This document shows, one piece after another, positions 35,922-45,332 of a stretch of 64,000 nucleotides of DNA. The notes under the pieces were generated by a model. It did no database searches. It was not told the DNA's origin and worked only from the letters and a program-made list of their open reading frames with translations. The stretch spans positions 124,001-188,000 of the forward strand of contig JADJPJ010000093.1 of NCBI GenBank assembly GCA_016713325.1, given 5' to 3'. Every line of letters begins with the position of its first letter. Within the stretch, counting starts at the first letter, position 1. The position numbers and the translations under genes are program-made. This DNA is from Candidatus Flexifilum affinis. Its GTDB lineage: Bacteria; Chloroflexota; Anaerolineae; Aggregatilineales; Phototrophicaceae.

Positions 35922-38192
35922 CTACGCTTCGCCAGCCCCATGCAGTTTCGCCAGCAGATCATCAACCAACTGCGCCGGCGACATCCCGGCTGAAAGCCCC
36001 GAGAAGCCGAGGACCATGTGCAGCGGCAGATCGCCGAAGAAAGCTTCCGAATCCGCGCCGAGTTCGTCACTATCCAGCGACTGCCCCTCGCCAAAGAGAG
36101 TTTCCCGGAGCGGCTCGACGAGCGCCGCACTCCGCGGATGCGCCAACCAATCCCGGAACGGACTGTCCCGGTGCAGCCGAGGCTCGACCGGTGTGCCCTC
36201 CGTCAGAGTCACCGTCTTCCGCAGGCGGATGTCGGCCGAAGATGCGCCCACCGCGATCTCGAACTCGCCCGCCTCGGCGATCCACTGGCCGTACACCGGG
36301 TCGTAGTAGCTGAAGGCGCGCGCGTCGAGCGTCATTTCGACCGTCTTCGTCTCGCCGGGTTCCAGCGCCACCTTGGCGAAGGCCTTGAGCTCCTTGACCG
36401 GCCGGCGCAGTCGCGAGACCGGGTCAGCCACATAGAGCTGCACGACCTCCTTGCCCGCCCGCGCCCCGGTGTTGGCGACGTCCACGCTCACGGTGATCGT
36501 GTCGGCATAGGTGAAGCCGTCGTGCGAGACGCGCAGGTTGCTGTAGGCGAACCGGGTGTAGCTCAGGCCGAAGCCAAAGGGGAAGAGCACCGGCCGATCC
36601 AGCGCCTCGTAGCCGCGATAGCCGACGAACAACCCTTCGCCATAGCGCACCGTGTCGTTCTCACCGGGGAAATTCAGGTAGGGTGGCGTATCGCTCAGGT
36701 CGAGCGGGAACGTCTCCGCCAGCCGGCCGGACGGATTGACCGCGCCGTACAACACGTCGACCACCGCCGCAGCGCCGGCCTGACCGGGCAGCCACGCCTC
36801 CAGGACCGCCGGCGCCGAGTCGATCCACGGCTGCATGTTGACGGCCGATCCGTTGTTCAGCACCACCACCGTGCGCGGCTGGACGGCGGCGACGGCCTGG
36901 ATCAGCGCCACCTGCTGCGGCGTCAGATCCAGGTCGGCCCGGTCATACCCTTCGGATTCGATCCGCGACGGCAGGGCGATGAACAGCACGGCCACGTCGG
37001 CATCTTTGGCGACGGTGACCGCCTCGGCGATCATGGCGGCGTCCACGACCGGGGCCATATCGTCGCAGGCGGCGTAGTGCACTTCAGCCCGCTCCTGCAT
37101 CTGGACCACCGGCGCATCGACGCGGGTCGCCTTCACGTGCGAACTGCCGCCGCCCTGGAAGACGGGCATCAGCGCCGCCTTGCCGATGACCGCGACGGTT
37201 TCATCTCCGCTGAGCGGCAGCAGCCCGCCCTCGTTCTTGAGCAGCACTACCGCCTCTGATGCGATGCGCCGCGCCAGCGCGTGATGGGCATCGACGTCGA
37301 AGGTGCCGGTCTTGTGCGTCGCGCGCGCCCGCAGGACGATCGACAGCAGGCGTTCGACCGTGCGATCCAGCACCGCCTCATCCAACTGGCCGCGCCGCAC
37401 GGCCTCGACCACCTCGGTGATGCCATGCGGCGACGGTCCCGGCATCTGCAAATCCAGGCCGGCGCGCAGCGAGGCCACCCGGTCCCACACCGCGCCCCAG
37501 TCGGACATGACGAAGCCCTCGAACCCCCACTGGTCGCGCAGAATCGAGGTCAGCAGGCTCGGACTCTCGGCGCAGCGCTCGCCGTTGAGCTTGTTGTAAG
37601 CGCACATCACCGTCCACGGCTTGCCGCGCTTGACGGCGATCTCGAAGCCGGTCAGGTAAATCTCGTGCAGGGTGCGCTCGTCGACCACTGCGTTCATGGT
37701 GAAGCGGCGCGTCTCCTGGTTGTTGACGGCGAAATGCTTGAGCGACGTGCCCACGCCTTTGCTCTGCACGCCCTGGATCAGGCTGGCGCTCAGTTCCCCG
37801 GCCAGCAGCGGATCCTCCGACAGGTACTCGAAGTTACGCCCGCACAGGGGCGAACGCTTGATGTTGATCCCCGGCCCGAGCAGGATGTCGACGTCCAGCG
37901 CCAGGCATTCCTCGCCCAGCGCCTGCCCCAGTTCGTAGAGCAGATCTTTGTCCCAGGTGGCGGCCAGCGCCGCAGCGACCGGGTAGCAGGTGGCCGGGTG
38001 GCTCGAGCTGATCAGGCTTGCCGCGTCGACCGACCGGCGCACCCCGTGCGGCCCGTCGGCGACGGTGATGTGCGGCAGACCAAGCCGGTCGACGGCGAGC
38101 GTCTGCCAGGGCGTCGCGCCGATCGAGAGCGCCGCTTTTTCTTCCAGGGTGAGCCCGTCGAGGATTTGTCTGACCGAATTGGATGTCATCAT
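35922..38192 (-). CDS. GH3 beta-glucosidase/beta-xylosidase-like enzyme
   Basis: A 756-residue GH3 enzyme with N-terminal TIM barrel, alpha/beta sandwich and C-terminal fibronectin III-like domain. TVADGPHGVRR, KHFAVNNQETRR and GFVMSDWGAVWD (Asp nucleophile) are standard GH3 motifs; SEGYDRADLDLTPQQ and WLPGQAGAAAVVDVLYGAVNPSGRL mark the second domain; GKEVVQLYVADP the third. No signal peptide, so probably cytoplasmic, acting on imported oligosaccharides. ATG 38192 follows GAGAGAAG; a longer in-frame start at 38354 would add an unrelated leader. It is divergent from the ClC gene. Confidence 0.9.
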   Translation of the reverse strand: MMTSNSVRQILDGLTLEEKAALSIGATPWQTLAVDRLGLPHITVADGPHGVRRSVDAASLISSSHPATCYPVAAALAATWDKDLLYELGQALGEECLALDVDILLGPGINIKRSPLCGRNFEYLSEDPLLAGELSASLIQGVQSKGVGTSLKHFAVNNQETRRFTMNAVVDERTLHEIYLTGFEIAVKRGKPWTVMCAYNKLNGERCAESPSLLTSILRDQWGFEGFVMSDWGAVWDRVASLRAGLDLQMPGPSPHGITEVVEAVRRGQLDEAVLDRTVERLLSIVLRARATHKTGTFDVDAHHALARRIASEAVVLLKNEGGLLPLSGDETVAVIGKAALMPVFQGGGSSHVKATRVDAPVVQMQERAEVHYAACDDMAPVVDAAMIAEAVTVAKDADVAVLFIALPSRIESEGYDRADLDLTPQQVALIQAVAAVQPRTVVVLNNGSAVNMQPWIDSAPAVLEAWLPGQAGAAAVVDVLYGAVNPSGRLAETFPLDLSDTPPYLNFPGENDTVRYGEGLFVGYRGYEALDRPVLFPFGFGLSYTRFAYSNLRVSHDGFTYADTITVSVDVANTGARAGKEVVQLYVADPVSRLRRPVKELKAFAKVALEPGETKTVEMTLDARAFSYYDPVYGQWIAEAGEFEIAVGASSADIRLRKTVTLTEGTPVEPRLHRDSPFRDWLAHPRSAALVEPLRETLFGEGQSLDSDELGADSEAFFGDLPLHMVLGFSGLSAGMSPAQLVDDLLAKLHGAGEA

Positions 38193-38369
38193 CTTCTCTC
38201 TGCTTGCCGGCGATCGGCCGGATCGATCGATGTCGCGTTCCGCGGTGTCGCGTTCCGCCAGCGGTGGAGGCAGATCGCCCACCAGGGCATCGGCGCTGGT
38301 CAGCGCAGCGGAAGCACCTGGCAGATAGATTAACCAGTTTCCGTGGCAGCACAAGTGTGGGAGTCACTT

Positions 38370-40844
38370 ATGTTTGGAAACGAGTATCATCGGCGGCGCC
38401 AGAACGTCTGGCGCCGCGGTGACGAAAAACGCGTAGACCTGGAAAACACGATGTTCACACGACTGAGAGCATGGCGGAGGAACGCTGACAGGCATCCCGG
38501 TGCGTCTGGCACGGCCGGCCCGGAAGATGTCGCCCGCTTGAGAGCGGAACAGGCCCGCAACCGGGCAAAGCGCCGCGCCTTCTGGCAGCGTGCCTTTCGC
38601 ACGGTTGACGAGATGTTCCACGTCAACCCCGCCGACTTCCTCGCCTTTCTGCGAGCCATCCTGAAATGGACGCTGCTGGGCGGCGCTGTCGGGATTCTTT
38701 CGGGGACGGCGTCGGCCATTTTCCTCGTCAGTCTCGATTGGGCGACCCGGACTCGGCTGGCCAATCCGACGATTCTTCTCATCCTTCCGCTGGCCGGGTT
38801 TGCCGTCGGCTGGATCTACTATCGTTTCGCCGGCGCCGCCGCCCAGGGCAACAACCTGGTCATTGAGGAAGTGCATTCCAATCAATCGCGTATCCCTCTA
38901 CGCATGGCGCCGCTTGTGCTGCTCGGCACCGTGATCACCCACCTGTTCGGCGGCTCCGCCGGGCGGGAAGGAACCGCCATTCAGATGGGCGCCAGTCTCT
39001 CCGACGCGCTGCGTCGCGCGCTGCGCCTGAACCCGGAGGACCGTCGGTTGATGATTATGGCCGGCATCAGCGGCGGCTTCGGCTCGGTGTTCGGCACGCC
39101 TGTGGCCGGCTTTGTCTTCGGGATGGAAGTCCAGAGTGTCGGACGCATCCGCTATGAGGGAATGATCCCCTGTCTGGTAGCGGCCTACATCGGCGACATC
39201 GTGACGCGCCTCTGGGGCGTCGGGCACAGCCACTATCCCGCCCTGGCCCACGTCGAAATTGAACCGCTCCTGCTGCTCAAGGTCGCCCTGGCGGGCATCG
39301 CCTTCGGTCTCACCAGCATCCTGTTTGTTGAACTGACGCACGGCATCAAGCATCTTCAGAGCCGGCTGGTGAGCTATCCGCCGCTGCGCCCGTTCATCGG
39401 CGGCCTGCTGATCGTCGCACTGACGCTGCTGCTTGGGACGCAGGACTACCTGGGCCTGGGCCTTCCCCTGATTCACCAGAGCGTCGGCGGCGACGGGGTG
39501 GTCACGTTCGCCTTTCTGCTCAAGCTGATCTTCACCGCGCTCACGCTGGGATCGGGTTTTCTGGGCGGCGAGGTGACCCCCCTGTTCGTCATCGGCTCGA
39601 CCCTGGGCTATACGCTGGGCGGGCTGCTGGGCGTCGATCCGACATTCATGGCCTCGATCGGCTTCGTGGCCGTCTTCGCCGGGGCAAGCAACACACCCCT
39701 GGCCTGCGCGCTCATGGCCATGGAGTTGTTCGGCGGCGGGTCGCCCGTATATCTGATTCTGGGCTGCGCCGTCGCCTATCTCGCCTCCGGTCATCGGGGC
39801 ATCTACGTCACGCAGCGGATCGGCTCGCCCAAGTCCCTCGGCGTCGACGTCCACCTCGACGAGAGTCTCAAGGCGCTGGCCGATCGACGAGGCGGATGGC
39901 TCCCCCACCTGCCGCAGATCGCCGGAGAACCGGCGCGTCGTCTGGTCCGCGCCGTGATGTCGACGCGGGTCATCTCCGTGCGCGAGGACACCCCGCTTAC
40001 GGAAGGGGTCGCCCTGGCGCTGCGCGAAGGCGTGCGCGCGCTGCCCGTCCTGAACGCCCAGAAAGTCGTCGTGGGCATCATCGCGGACAACGACTTGCGG
40101 CGTGCGGGAATAGAGGTCAACCTGACCCGGCTGAAGCAGATGACCTCTGACGAGCGGGCAGCGACGCTCCAGGCCGCCGCCAATGTTTCCGCCAGGGCCG
40201 TGATGTCGCCGACGCCTGTGACCATCTCTCACATGGCTACCCTGGCCGAGGCCGCAGACCTCTTGATCGGCGCGGACCTGAAGCGGCTGCCCGTGACCGA
40301 TGCCGCCGGGCATCTGATGGGCATGCTGACGCGCTCCGATATCCTGCGCGAGATCGTTTTTTCGGGAGAGGCCACAGCGAAGGGTCAGGAGACGGCTGTG
40401 GACTGGCTGGCGCGGGTCGGCGATGTTGCCCTGGAAGCCGCCGCGACCATCGGTCTGATGGCCAGTCTGCGCGACGCCGTGGAGAGCATGCGGACAAGCG
40501 GCCGCAAGCGTCTAATCGTAATCGACTCGACCGACAGGGTAGTCGGCATACTGACCGAGAGCGACCTGCTGTCTCGGGCTTCAAACGGCGAGCGGGCGCA
40601 AGTCCTGGAACTGCTCGGCGGACGAGACGGCGGGCGCGTCCTTGAGCCGACCGGGGCCGTGGGCCAGATCATGACCACGCCGGTGCTGACCGTGCAGGCC
40701 GAAGGCCTCGCCGCCGATGCGCTGCGACTGATGATTGAAAACCAGATCAAGCGCCTGCCCGTGGTCGACGCTGCCGGCCGCGTCCAGGGCATGGTCGGTC
40801 GGGCAGGACTCATGCGCGTCTTGTTCAACGGAAGGGGTCGTTGA
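38370..40844 (+). CDS. ClC-family chloride channel/transporter with four CBS domains
   Basis: An 824-residue membrane protein. After a basic N-terminus (about 1-85), the ClC core (about 90-490) shows GGSAGREGTAIQMGASLSD (gating Glu in GREG) and GSGFLGGEVTPLFVIGSTLG. The C-terminal 330 residues hold four CBS motifs in two pairs: VMSTRVISVREDTPL to GIIADNDL, VMSPTPVTISHMATL to GMLTRSDIL, LEAAATIGLMASLRDA to GILTESDLL, IMTTPVLTVQAEGLA to GMVGRAGLM. CBS pairs bind adenine nucleotides and probably gate transport. ATG 38370 follows GGGAG; 38343 and 38451 are alternatives. Confidence 0.92.
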   Translation: MFGNEYHRRRQNVWRRGDEKRVDLENTMFTRLRAWRRNADRHPGASGTAGPEDVARLRAEQARNRAKRRAFWQRAFRTVDEMFHVNPADFLAFLRAILKWTLLGGAVGILSGTASAIFLVSLDWATRTRLANPTILLILPLAGFAVGWIYYRFAGAAAQGNNLVIEEVHSNQSRIPLRMAPLVLLGTVITHLFGGSAGREGTAIQMGASLSDALRRALRLNPEDRRLMIMAGISGGFGSVFGTPVAGFVFGMEVQSVGRIRYEGMIPCLVAAYIGDIVTRLWGVGHSHYPALAHVEIEPLLLLKVALAGIAFGLTSILFVELTHGIKHLQSRLVSYPPLRPFIGGLLIVALTLLLGTQDYLGLGLPLIHQSVGGDGVVTFAFLLKLIFTALTLGSGFLGGEVTPLFVIGSTLGYTLGGLLGVDPTFMASIGFVAVFAGASNTPLACALMAMELFGGGSPVYLILGCAVAYLASGHRGIYVTQRIGSPKSLGVDVHLDESLKALADRRGGWLPHLPQIAGEPARRLVRAVMSTRVISVREDTPLTEGVALALREGVRALPVLNAQKVVVGIIADNDLRRAGIEVNLTRLKQMTSDERAATLQAAANVSARAVMSPTPVTISHMATLAEAADLLIGADLKRLPVTDAAGHLMGMLTRSDILREIVFSGEATAKGQETAVDWLARVGDVALEAAATIGLMASLRDAVESMRTSGRKRLIVIDSTDRVVGILTESDLLSRASNGERAQVLELLGGRDGGRVLEPTGAVGQIMTTPVLTVQAEGLAADALRLMIENQIKRLPVVDAAGRVQGMVGRAGLMRVLFNGRGR

Positions 40845-40868
40845 GAACGGTGTTTTCCAGGCGAAAAA

Positions 40869-40895
40869 AACACCCGGCCGCAGGAGCCGGGTGTT
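40869..40895 (-). terminator. Terminator of the GH51 gene, shared by the convergent ClC gene
   Basis: AACACCCGGC and GCCGGGTGTT form a 10-bp stem. On the minus strand it is followed by TTTTT, a strong terminator 40 bases after the GH51 stop; it also lies after the ClC stop. Confidence 0.88.
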
Positions 40896-40935
40896 CGGGA
40901 AAACATGAAAGTGTCGCTTGCTGTCGGTGAAGTCT

Positions 40936-42444
40936 CTACAACTGTGTCTCGATCACCGTGAACGACAGGGGCGGCAGCAGCAGCTCGGCGCAGCCGTTCT
41001 GCACCTGCGGCGGGGCTACCTGCACCGGCACCACCACGTTCGGGTTCTCCAGGCTGTTGAAGGCCTTCGGATCGGTACCCGACATCTGCGTGACCGCGCG
41101 GATGCTCTTGGGCTTCAGCGCCTGCCAGTTCAGTTCGGCCGGCACGCTCTCGGTCTGGCTGCGGTTGACGATGAACACGGCGCTCGACCCGGTGGACTCG
41201 TCATACGACGCCGACACGTCCAGCAGCGGCATGGCGCCGAAGCGCTCCGTCTCGTACTGCGGCGAGTTCACCGCCACGTCCAGCGCCGCGCCGCTGGCCA
41301 GCCGGCTGAACAGCATGATCGGGTAGAAGGTGGAGTGCTTCAGCACGGCGTCGCGCGTGGTGTGAATCGGCGAAATAGTATTGACCACCTGCGCCACGCA
41401 GGCGATCTTCAGCACGTCGGCCCGGCGCAGGAAGACGCTCAGCCACTGCGCCACCACCAGCGCGTCTTCGAGGTTGTAGACCTCTTCGCTGAGGTGCGGC
41501 GCTTCCGTCCACTGTCCCCGGTTGAATTCCGGCCCCGCCGCCTTGTACCACACGTTCCACTCGTCCCACGACAGGTAGACGTCGTGCTTGGAGCGGCGCT
41601 TGGCCTTGACGTAGCGCAGCACGCCGGTCAGTGTGTCGACAAACGTCTCGAAGTCCGCCGCCAGCGCCAGATAGCTGTCGGTGTCGTTGCTGTAATTGTT
41701 GGCGTAGTAGTGCATCGAGTGGTAGTCGACCAGATCCCAGCACAATTCGAGCGCCACCCGGTCCCATTCCGGGTAGGTCGGCATGGCCGAGTTCGACGAC
41801 CCGCACAGCACCAGCTCGATCGACGGATCCTGCCAGCGCATCATCTTGGCGGCCTCGCGCGCCTTCATGCCATACTCGGCCGCTTCCAGGTGGCCAATCT
41901 GCCACGGGCCGTCCATTTCATTGCCCAGGCACCAGTACTTGACGTTGTGCGGTTCAGGATAGCCATGCTCGGCGCGCAGTTGGGCGAACTTGGTCTCGGC
42001 CGGCGCGTTGCAATACTCGACCAGATCGGCCGCTTCCTGAATCGTCCCCGTGCCCAGGTTCACGCCCAGCATCGGCTCGGTCCCGACTTGCTTGCAGAAC
42101 TCCATGAACTCGTTGGTGCCGAACTGGTTGGTCTCCAGCGTCTGCCAGGCCAGGTCGCGGCGGCGCGGGCGCTGGTCGCGCGGCCCAACGCCGTCCAGCC
42201 AGCGGTAGCCGCTCAGGAAGTTGCCGCCCGGATAGCGCATCGACCGGTAATTGATCTCCCGCAGCGCCGCCAGCACATCGGTGCGCAGGCCGTTGGCGTC
42301 GGCATGCGGCGAGGCCGGGTCGTAGATGCCTTCGTAAACGGCGCGACCCATGTGCTCGATGAAGCCGCTGAACACCAGGGGCGAGATGGGGCTGATAGTC
42401 CGATGGGTATCAAGATAGATCTGAGCTTTGGAAGAAGGTGACAT
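40936..42444 (-). CDS. abfA: GH51 alpha-L-arabinofuranosidase
   Basis: A 502-residue intracellular arabinofuranosidase, the usual GH51 length. Motifs: [28 protein letters not shown], acid/base Glu in [12 protein letters not shown], nucleophile Glu in [10 protein letters not shown], and a C-terminal jelly-roll domain. It removes alpha-L-arabinofuranose from arabinan or arabinoxylan oligosaccharides. The gene is divergent from the LacI/ABC operon; an operator-like site at 42507-42518 sits just after its promoter. A strong terminator follows. ATG 42444 follows a weak purine stretch. Confidence 0.93.
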   Translation of the reverse strand: MSPSSKAQIYLDTHRTISPISPLVFSGFIEHMGRAVYEGIYDPASPHADANGLRTDVLAALREINYRSMRYPGGNFLSGYRWLDGVGPRDQRPRRRDLAWQTLETNQFGTNEFMEFCKQVGTEPMLGVNLGTGTIQEAADLVEYCNAPAETKFAQLRAEHGYPEPHNVKYWCLGNEMDGPWQIGHLEAAEYGMKAREAAKMMRWQDPSIELVLCGSSNSAMPTYPEWDRVALELCWDLVDYHSMHYYANNYSNDTDSYLALAADFETFVDTLTGVLRYVKAKRRSKHDVYLSWDEWNVWYKAAGPEFNRGQWTEAPHLSEEVYNLEDALVVAQWLSVFLRRADVLKIACVAQVVNTISPIHTTRDAVLKHSTFYPIMLFSRLASGAALDVAVNSPQYETERFGAMPLLDVSASYDESTGSSAVFIVNRSQTESVPAELNWQALKPKSIRAVTQMSGTDPKAFNSLENPNVVVPVQVAPPQVQNGCAELLLPPLSFTVIETQL

Positions 42445-42506
42445 AAGTGATCGGTGCTCCTCGGTGCTGCAGGGCGCGGATCCGCGCCGCCGGCCTGAAT
42501 GTCAAT

Positions 42507-42518
42507 GAATTCGAATGC
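42507..42518 (-). promoter_or_regulatory. Operator-like site of the GH51 promoter
   Basis: Read on the minus strand it is GCATTCGAATTC followed by A, identical over 13 bases to 42679-42691. The core ATTCGAAT is palindromic with a central CG, as in LacI-family operators. It lies just downstream of the GH51 -10 box. Confidence 0.6.
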
Positions 42519-42520
42519 AT

Positions 42521-42550
42521 AGTGTAACGAGACATTGCTCATCCCGTCAA
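42521..42550 (-). promoter_or_regulatory. Promoter of GH51
   Basis: On the minus strand: TTGACG (42545-42550), an 18-base spacer and TACACT (42521-42526). The operator-like site follows immediately, consistent with repression at initiation. Confidence 0.5.
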
Positions 42551-42671
42551 GATCTCTGGCGGAAATCGATGTAGCTACGAAATTCTTGTTTCACGGTTCT
42601 GGTATTGACGCAGGCGGTTCTCCTCCCTGCGAGACCTCGCGAACGGATGGCCCTGCATGGCGAAGGGTTTA

Positions 42672-42700
42672 TTGACTCGCATTCGAATTCACAGTATATT
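42672..42700 (+). promoter_or_regulatory. Promoter of the LacI/ABC operon with embedded operator
   Basis: TTGACT (42672-42677), 17-base spacer and TATATT (42695-42700). GCATTCGAATTC (42679-42690) fills the spacer, so a bound repressor would occlude the promoter. Confidence 0.7.
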
Positions 42701-42702
42701 GG

Positions 42703-42713
42703 TAGAACGTTCG
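42703..42713. promoter_or_regulatory. Operator-like half-palindrome, copy 1
   Basis: TAGAACGTTCG shares TAGAACGTTC with the perfect palindrome at 42824-42835 and lies at the expected transcription start. Centres of the two sites are 121 bp apart. Confidence 0.5.
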
Positions 42714-42823
42714 CTCAGTCAAGCAGCTCGTCAATTTGACGACATTTCGCGTCTCCAGGTGAGCGATTCGGAGGTGAGCGCAATACACAACGGATAATCG
42801 AAGCACTTCTGAGCATTATTTGA

Positions 42824-42835
42824 TAGAACGTTCTA
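42824..42835. promoter_or_regulatory. Operator-like palindrome, copy 2
   Basis: TAGAACGTTCTA is a perfect 12-bp palindrome with a central CG, 15 bases before the LacI ATG. With the copy at 42703 it could allow looping or roadblock repression. The rest of the 42445-42850 gap shows no gene. Confidence 0.6.
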
Positions 42836-42850
42836 GCGGACGAGTGATTC

Positions 42851-43855
42851 ATGAAACGAGTGACCATCAAGCAAGTCGCCGAGAAAGCAGGCGTCAGCTA
42901 CCAGATTGTCTCCAAAGTCCTCCACAACCAGGGGAGGGTCGCTCCGGATACGCGAGCGCGCATTCTCGCCGCCGCCGATGAACTGGGCTACGTTCCCAGT
43001 CGCATCGCTCGCGGACTGGTCAACAATCTCACCAAGACGCTGGGCTTCGTGGCTGGCGATCTCGCCAACTTCTTCCTCACCCAATTCATCGTCGGCGCCG
43101 AACGCGAGGCGCGGCGACAGGGTTACTCCTTTATCGTGGTCAGCCTGGAAGACGACATGACCGACGTCAGCCACGATCTCACCCTGCTGCTTGAAGAACA
43201 GGTGGATGGGGTGCTGCTGGCGGCGCCGCAGTTGGAAAACAACCCTCAGGTACCCAAAATCCTGGCCGGCAAAATGCCCGTCGTGAGCATCCATCGCGTC
43301 GAAGAAGATTTCGCTTCGATCGTCGATTCCGACCAGGAGCTCATTGGCGCCCAGGCCGTGGATCACCTGGTCGGAATAGGACGACGCAGCATTGCTACCA
43401 TCACCGGCCAGCTGACGCGTCTGGCTGCGCAGAATCGACTGCGAGGCACCGAAGAAGCCTTGCACAAACAGGGGCTGGAATGCATGGCCGTCGAAGAGGC
43501 GAGCTGGGATCCGCAGTCCGGCTATGACGCGGCCATGCGGCTGATGAAGCGTGCGCCTTCAACCGATGCGATCTTTGTGCAGAACGATTTGATGGCGATG
43601 GGCGTCCTGCACGCGCTCTATGACCTGGGGGTTCGCATCCCGGAGGAGTGCGCGGTCATCGGGTGCGACAATCTTTCCACCTCCGCGCATACGATCCCAC
43701 CCCTCTCGTCCATCCAGATCCCGGTCCACGAGACGGGGCGCATGTCTGTCAAGCTGCTGCTTGAGGCCATTCAGGAAGGCGACGAATTTCAGCAGCGCCG
43801 TATCCTGCTGCCCACACGTGTCATCGCTCGCCAAAGCACAGGAGGGATGTCCTAA
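42851..43855 (+). CDS. LacI-family regulator of the arabinoside locus
   Basis: A 334-residue regulator: helix-turn-helix MKRVTIKQVAEKAGVSYQIVSKVLHN (about 1-26), hinge LGYVPSRIARGLVNN, then a sugar-binding core (KTLGFVAGDLANFF, VDHLVGIGRRSIATITG, MGVLHALYDLGVRIPEECAVIGCDNL). It lies between divergent GH51 and the sugar ABC importer, with operator-like palindromes on both promoters. It most likely represses both until arabinose or an arabino-oligosaccharide binds. The effector is inferred from the neighbours only. Confidence 0.93.
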   Translation: MKRVTIKQVAEKAGVSYQIVSKVLHNQGRVAPDTRARILAAADELGYVPSRIARGLVNNLTKTLGFVAGDLANFFLTQFIVGAEREARRQGYSFIVVSLEDDMTDVSHDLTLLLEEQVDGVLLAAPQLENNPQVPKILAGKMPVVSIHRVEEDFASIVDSDQELIGAQAVDHLVGIGRRSIATITGQLTRLAAQNRLRGTEEALHKQGLECMAVEEASWDPQSGYDAAMRLMKRAPSTDAIFVQNDLMAMGVLHALYDLGVRIPEECAVIGCDNLSTSAHTIPPLSSIQIPVHETGRMSVKLLLEAIQEGDEFQQRRILLPTRVIARQSTGGMS

Positions 43856-43924
43856 AACACACAGTCGCCGTGTCATCGAACCGCAGTGAGATATTCTGCT
43901 TGTTTCTCAGAAGGAGAGAGAAAA

Positions 43925-45250
43925 ATGTCTTCGTCGTGGAACCCAAAAATGAGTCGTCGCAACCTGCTTCGTATGATGGGCGTTGGCGCCGCCAGCGCTG
44001 CTCTTCCCACCTGGCTGCCGCGCCTCGCCGCCCAGGGCACCGTCAACACCGAATTGGCCGGGGACATCGTCATCTGGGATCGGGCCGGCGATCTGTTTCA
44101 GGTGATTGATGCGGCGATTCCGGCGTTCAATCAAGTTTACCCGAACATCCGCGTCGATCATCAGGCGGTGGAGACATCGCGCCTTGCTCCGACTCTCGTG
44201 GCCGGCGTCAACGTCCCGGACGGCGCCTTCATCGAAGACGAATCGCTCGGCCTGATTTCACAGCATCTGGCCGACATCACCGACCGCATGACGCCGCATC
44301 TCAACGATCTGGTCGCGTACAAGGTGCGCGTGGGCACCTTCGACGGTCAGATCAAAGCCATTCCCTACGATGTCGACCCGGCCATGCTCTTCCATCGTCC
44401 CGACATTCTTGAGGCCAACGGGATCGACGTCGCATCGATCGCGACCTACGACGACCTGCTTCGGGTCTCGGTCGATCTCAAGAGCGCGAACCCCAACATG
44501 AAGCCGATTCACATCGACACGACGCCGGCGATCATCGTGCTCTGGATTTCGATGCTCGCCAACCAGCAGAACACCAGTCTGATCGATGCCAATGGCGAAC
44601 TGCTGCTCGAAACCGAGCCCTTCCTCAAGATCATGAACTTCATCAAGACAGCCATCGACGAGGGCGTCGCCAACCTGAGCGGATTCGCCAGCACCGACGA
44701 TATCGCCGCCTGCGACCAGGGCATTCAGGTCTTCTACCCCTGGGCGATCTGGTTCAACTATCAGGTCGACGCGCTGCTCAAGGACTCTCGCGGGCTGTGG
44801 CGCGCGACCAAGCTGCCGAAGTGGACGGAAGATGGCGCTCAGGCCGCGTCGATGGGCGGATCGTCGTTCGTCATCCCGGCGGCCTCGGCCAACCAGGATC
44901 TGTCCTGGGCATTCTATGAATACATGATGCTTAGCCTGGACGGCGTGCGCGCCGCGTTTGGACCGAACGCCATCTACCCAGGCGGCATCACGACGATCAT
45001 CCCGTCCTACAAGCCGGCCTATGCCGAGCAGTTGATGGCGCCGCCGGAAAGCCTGGGTGGGCAGGATCTCTACGGGTTCGCCACCTCGATGGTGGACGAG
45101 ATCCCGCAGGATTACTACTTCCCCCTGTGGTACGGCCAGCTTGGGGATATCCTGGGAGCCAACGTGCAGCGGCTGCAGGCGGGTGAGCTCTCGCCCGAAG
45201 ATGTGCTGTCGGTGAGCGCCGAAGAAATCCGCTCCAATTTGATGCGCTAG
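43925..45250 (+). CDS. Sugar ABC transporter substrate-binding protein, Tat-type signal
   Basis: A 441-residue family-1 (MalE-like) extracellular solute-binding protein. The N-terminus has SRRNLLRMMGVGAASAALPTWLPRLAAQG, a twin-arginine signal (S-R-R-x-L-L), so it is probably exported folded. The mature part has the family features DIVIWDRAGDLFQVIDAAIPAFNQ and YPNIRVDHQAVE. ATG 43925 follows AGGAG; the in-frame start at 43886 would break the signal. It begins 70 bases after LacI, followed by a hairpin and two permeases. The expected ligand is an arabino-oligosaccharide. Confidence 0.92.
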   Translation: MSSSWNPKMSRRNLLRMMGVGAASAALPTWLPRLAAQGTVNTELAGDIVIWDRAGDLFQVIDAAIPAFNQVYPNIRVDHQAVETSRLAPTLVAGVNVPDGAFIEDESLGLISQHLADITDRMTPHLNDLVAYKVRVGTFDGQIKAIPYDVDPAMLFHRPDILEANGIDVASIATYDDLLRVSVDLKSANPNMKPIHIDTTPAIIVLWISMLANQQNTSLIDANGELLLETEPFLKIMNFIKTAIDEGVANLSGFASTDDIAACDQGIQVFYPWAIWFNYQVDALLKDSRGLWRATKLPKWTEDGAQAASMGGSSFVIPAASANQDLSWAFYEYMMLSLDGVRAAFGPNAIYPGGITTIIPSYKPAYAEQLMAPPESLGGQDLYGFATSMVDEIPQDYYFPLWYGQLGDILGANVQRLQAGELSPEDVLSVSAEEIRSNLMR

Positions 45251-45264
45251 AATCATCAACCGTC

Positions 45265-45295
45265 GATGGGGATGCTGGCGCTCAGCTTCCCCATC
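45265..45295 (+). promoter_or_regulatory. Intra-operon hairpin after the binding-protein gene
   Basis: GATGGGGA (45265-45272) pairs with TCCCCATC (45288-45295), with GCTG/CAGC pairing inside the loop, and no T run. Such hairpins stabilise upstream mRNA or reduce read-through, making more binding protein than permease. Confidence 0.5.
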
Positions 45296-45332
45296 CCTCA
45301 CGTCGGATCACCGGGGCATCAGGCGAACCAAC

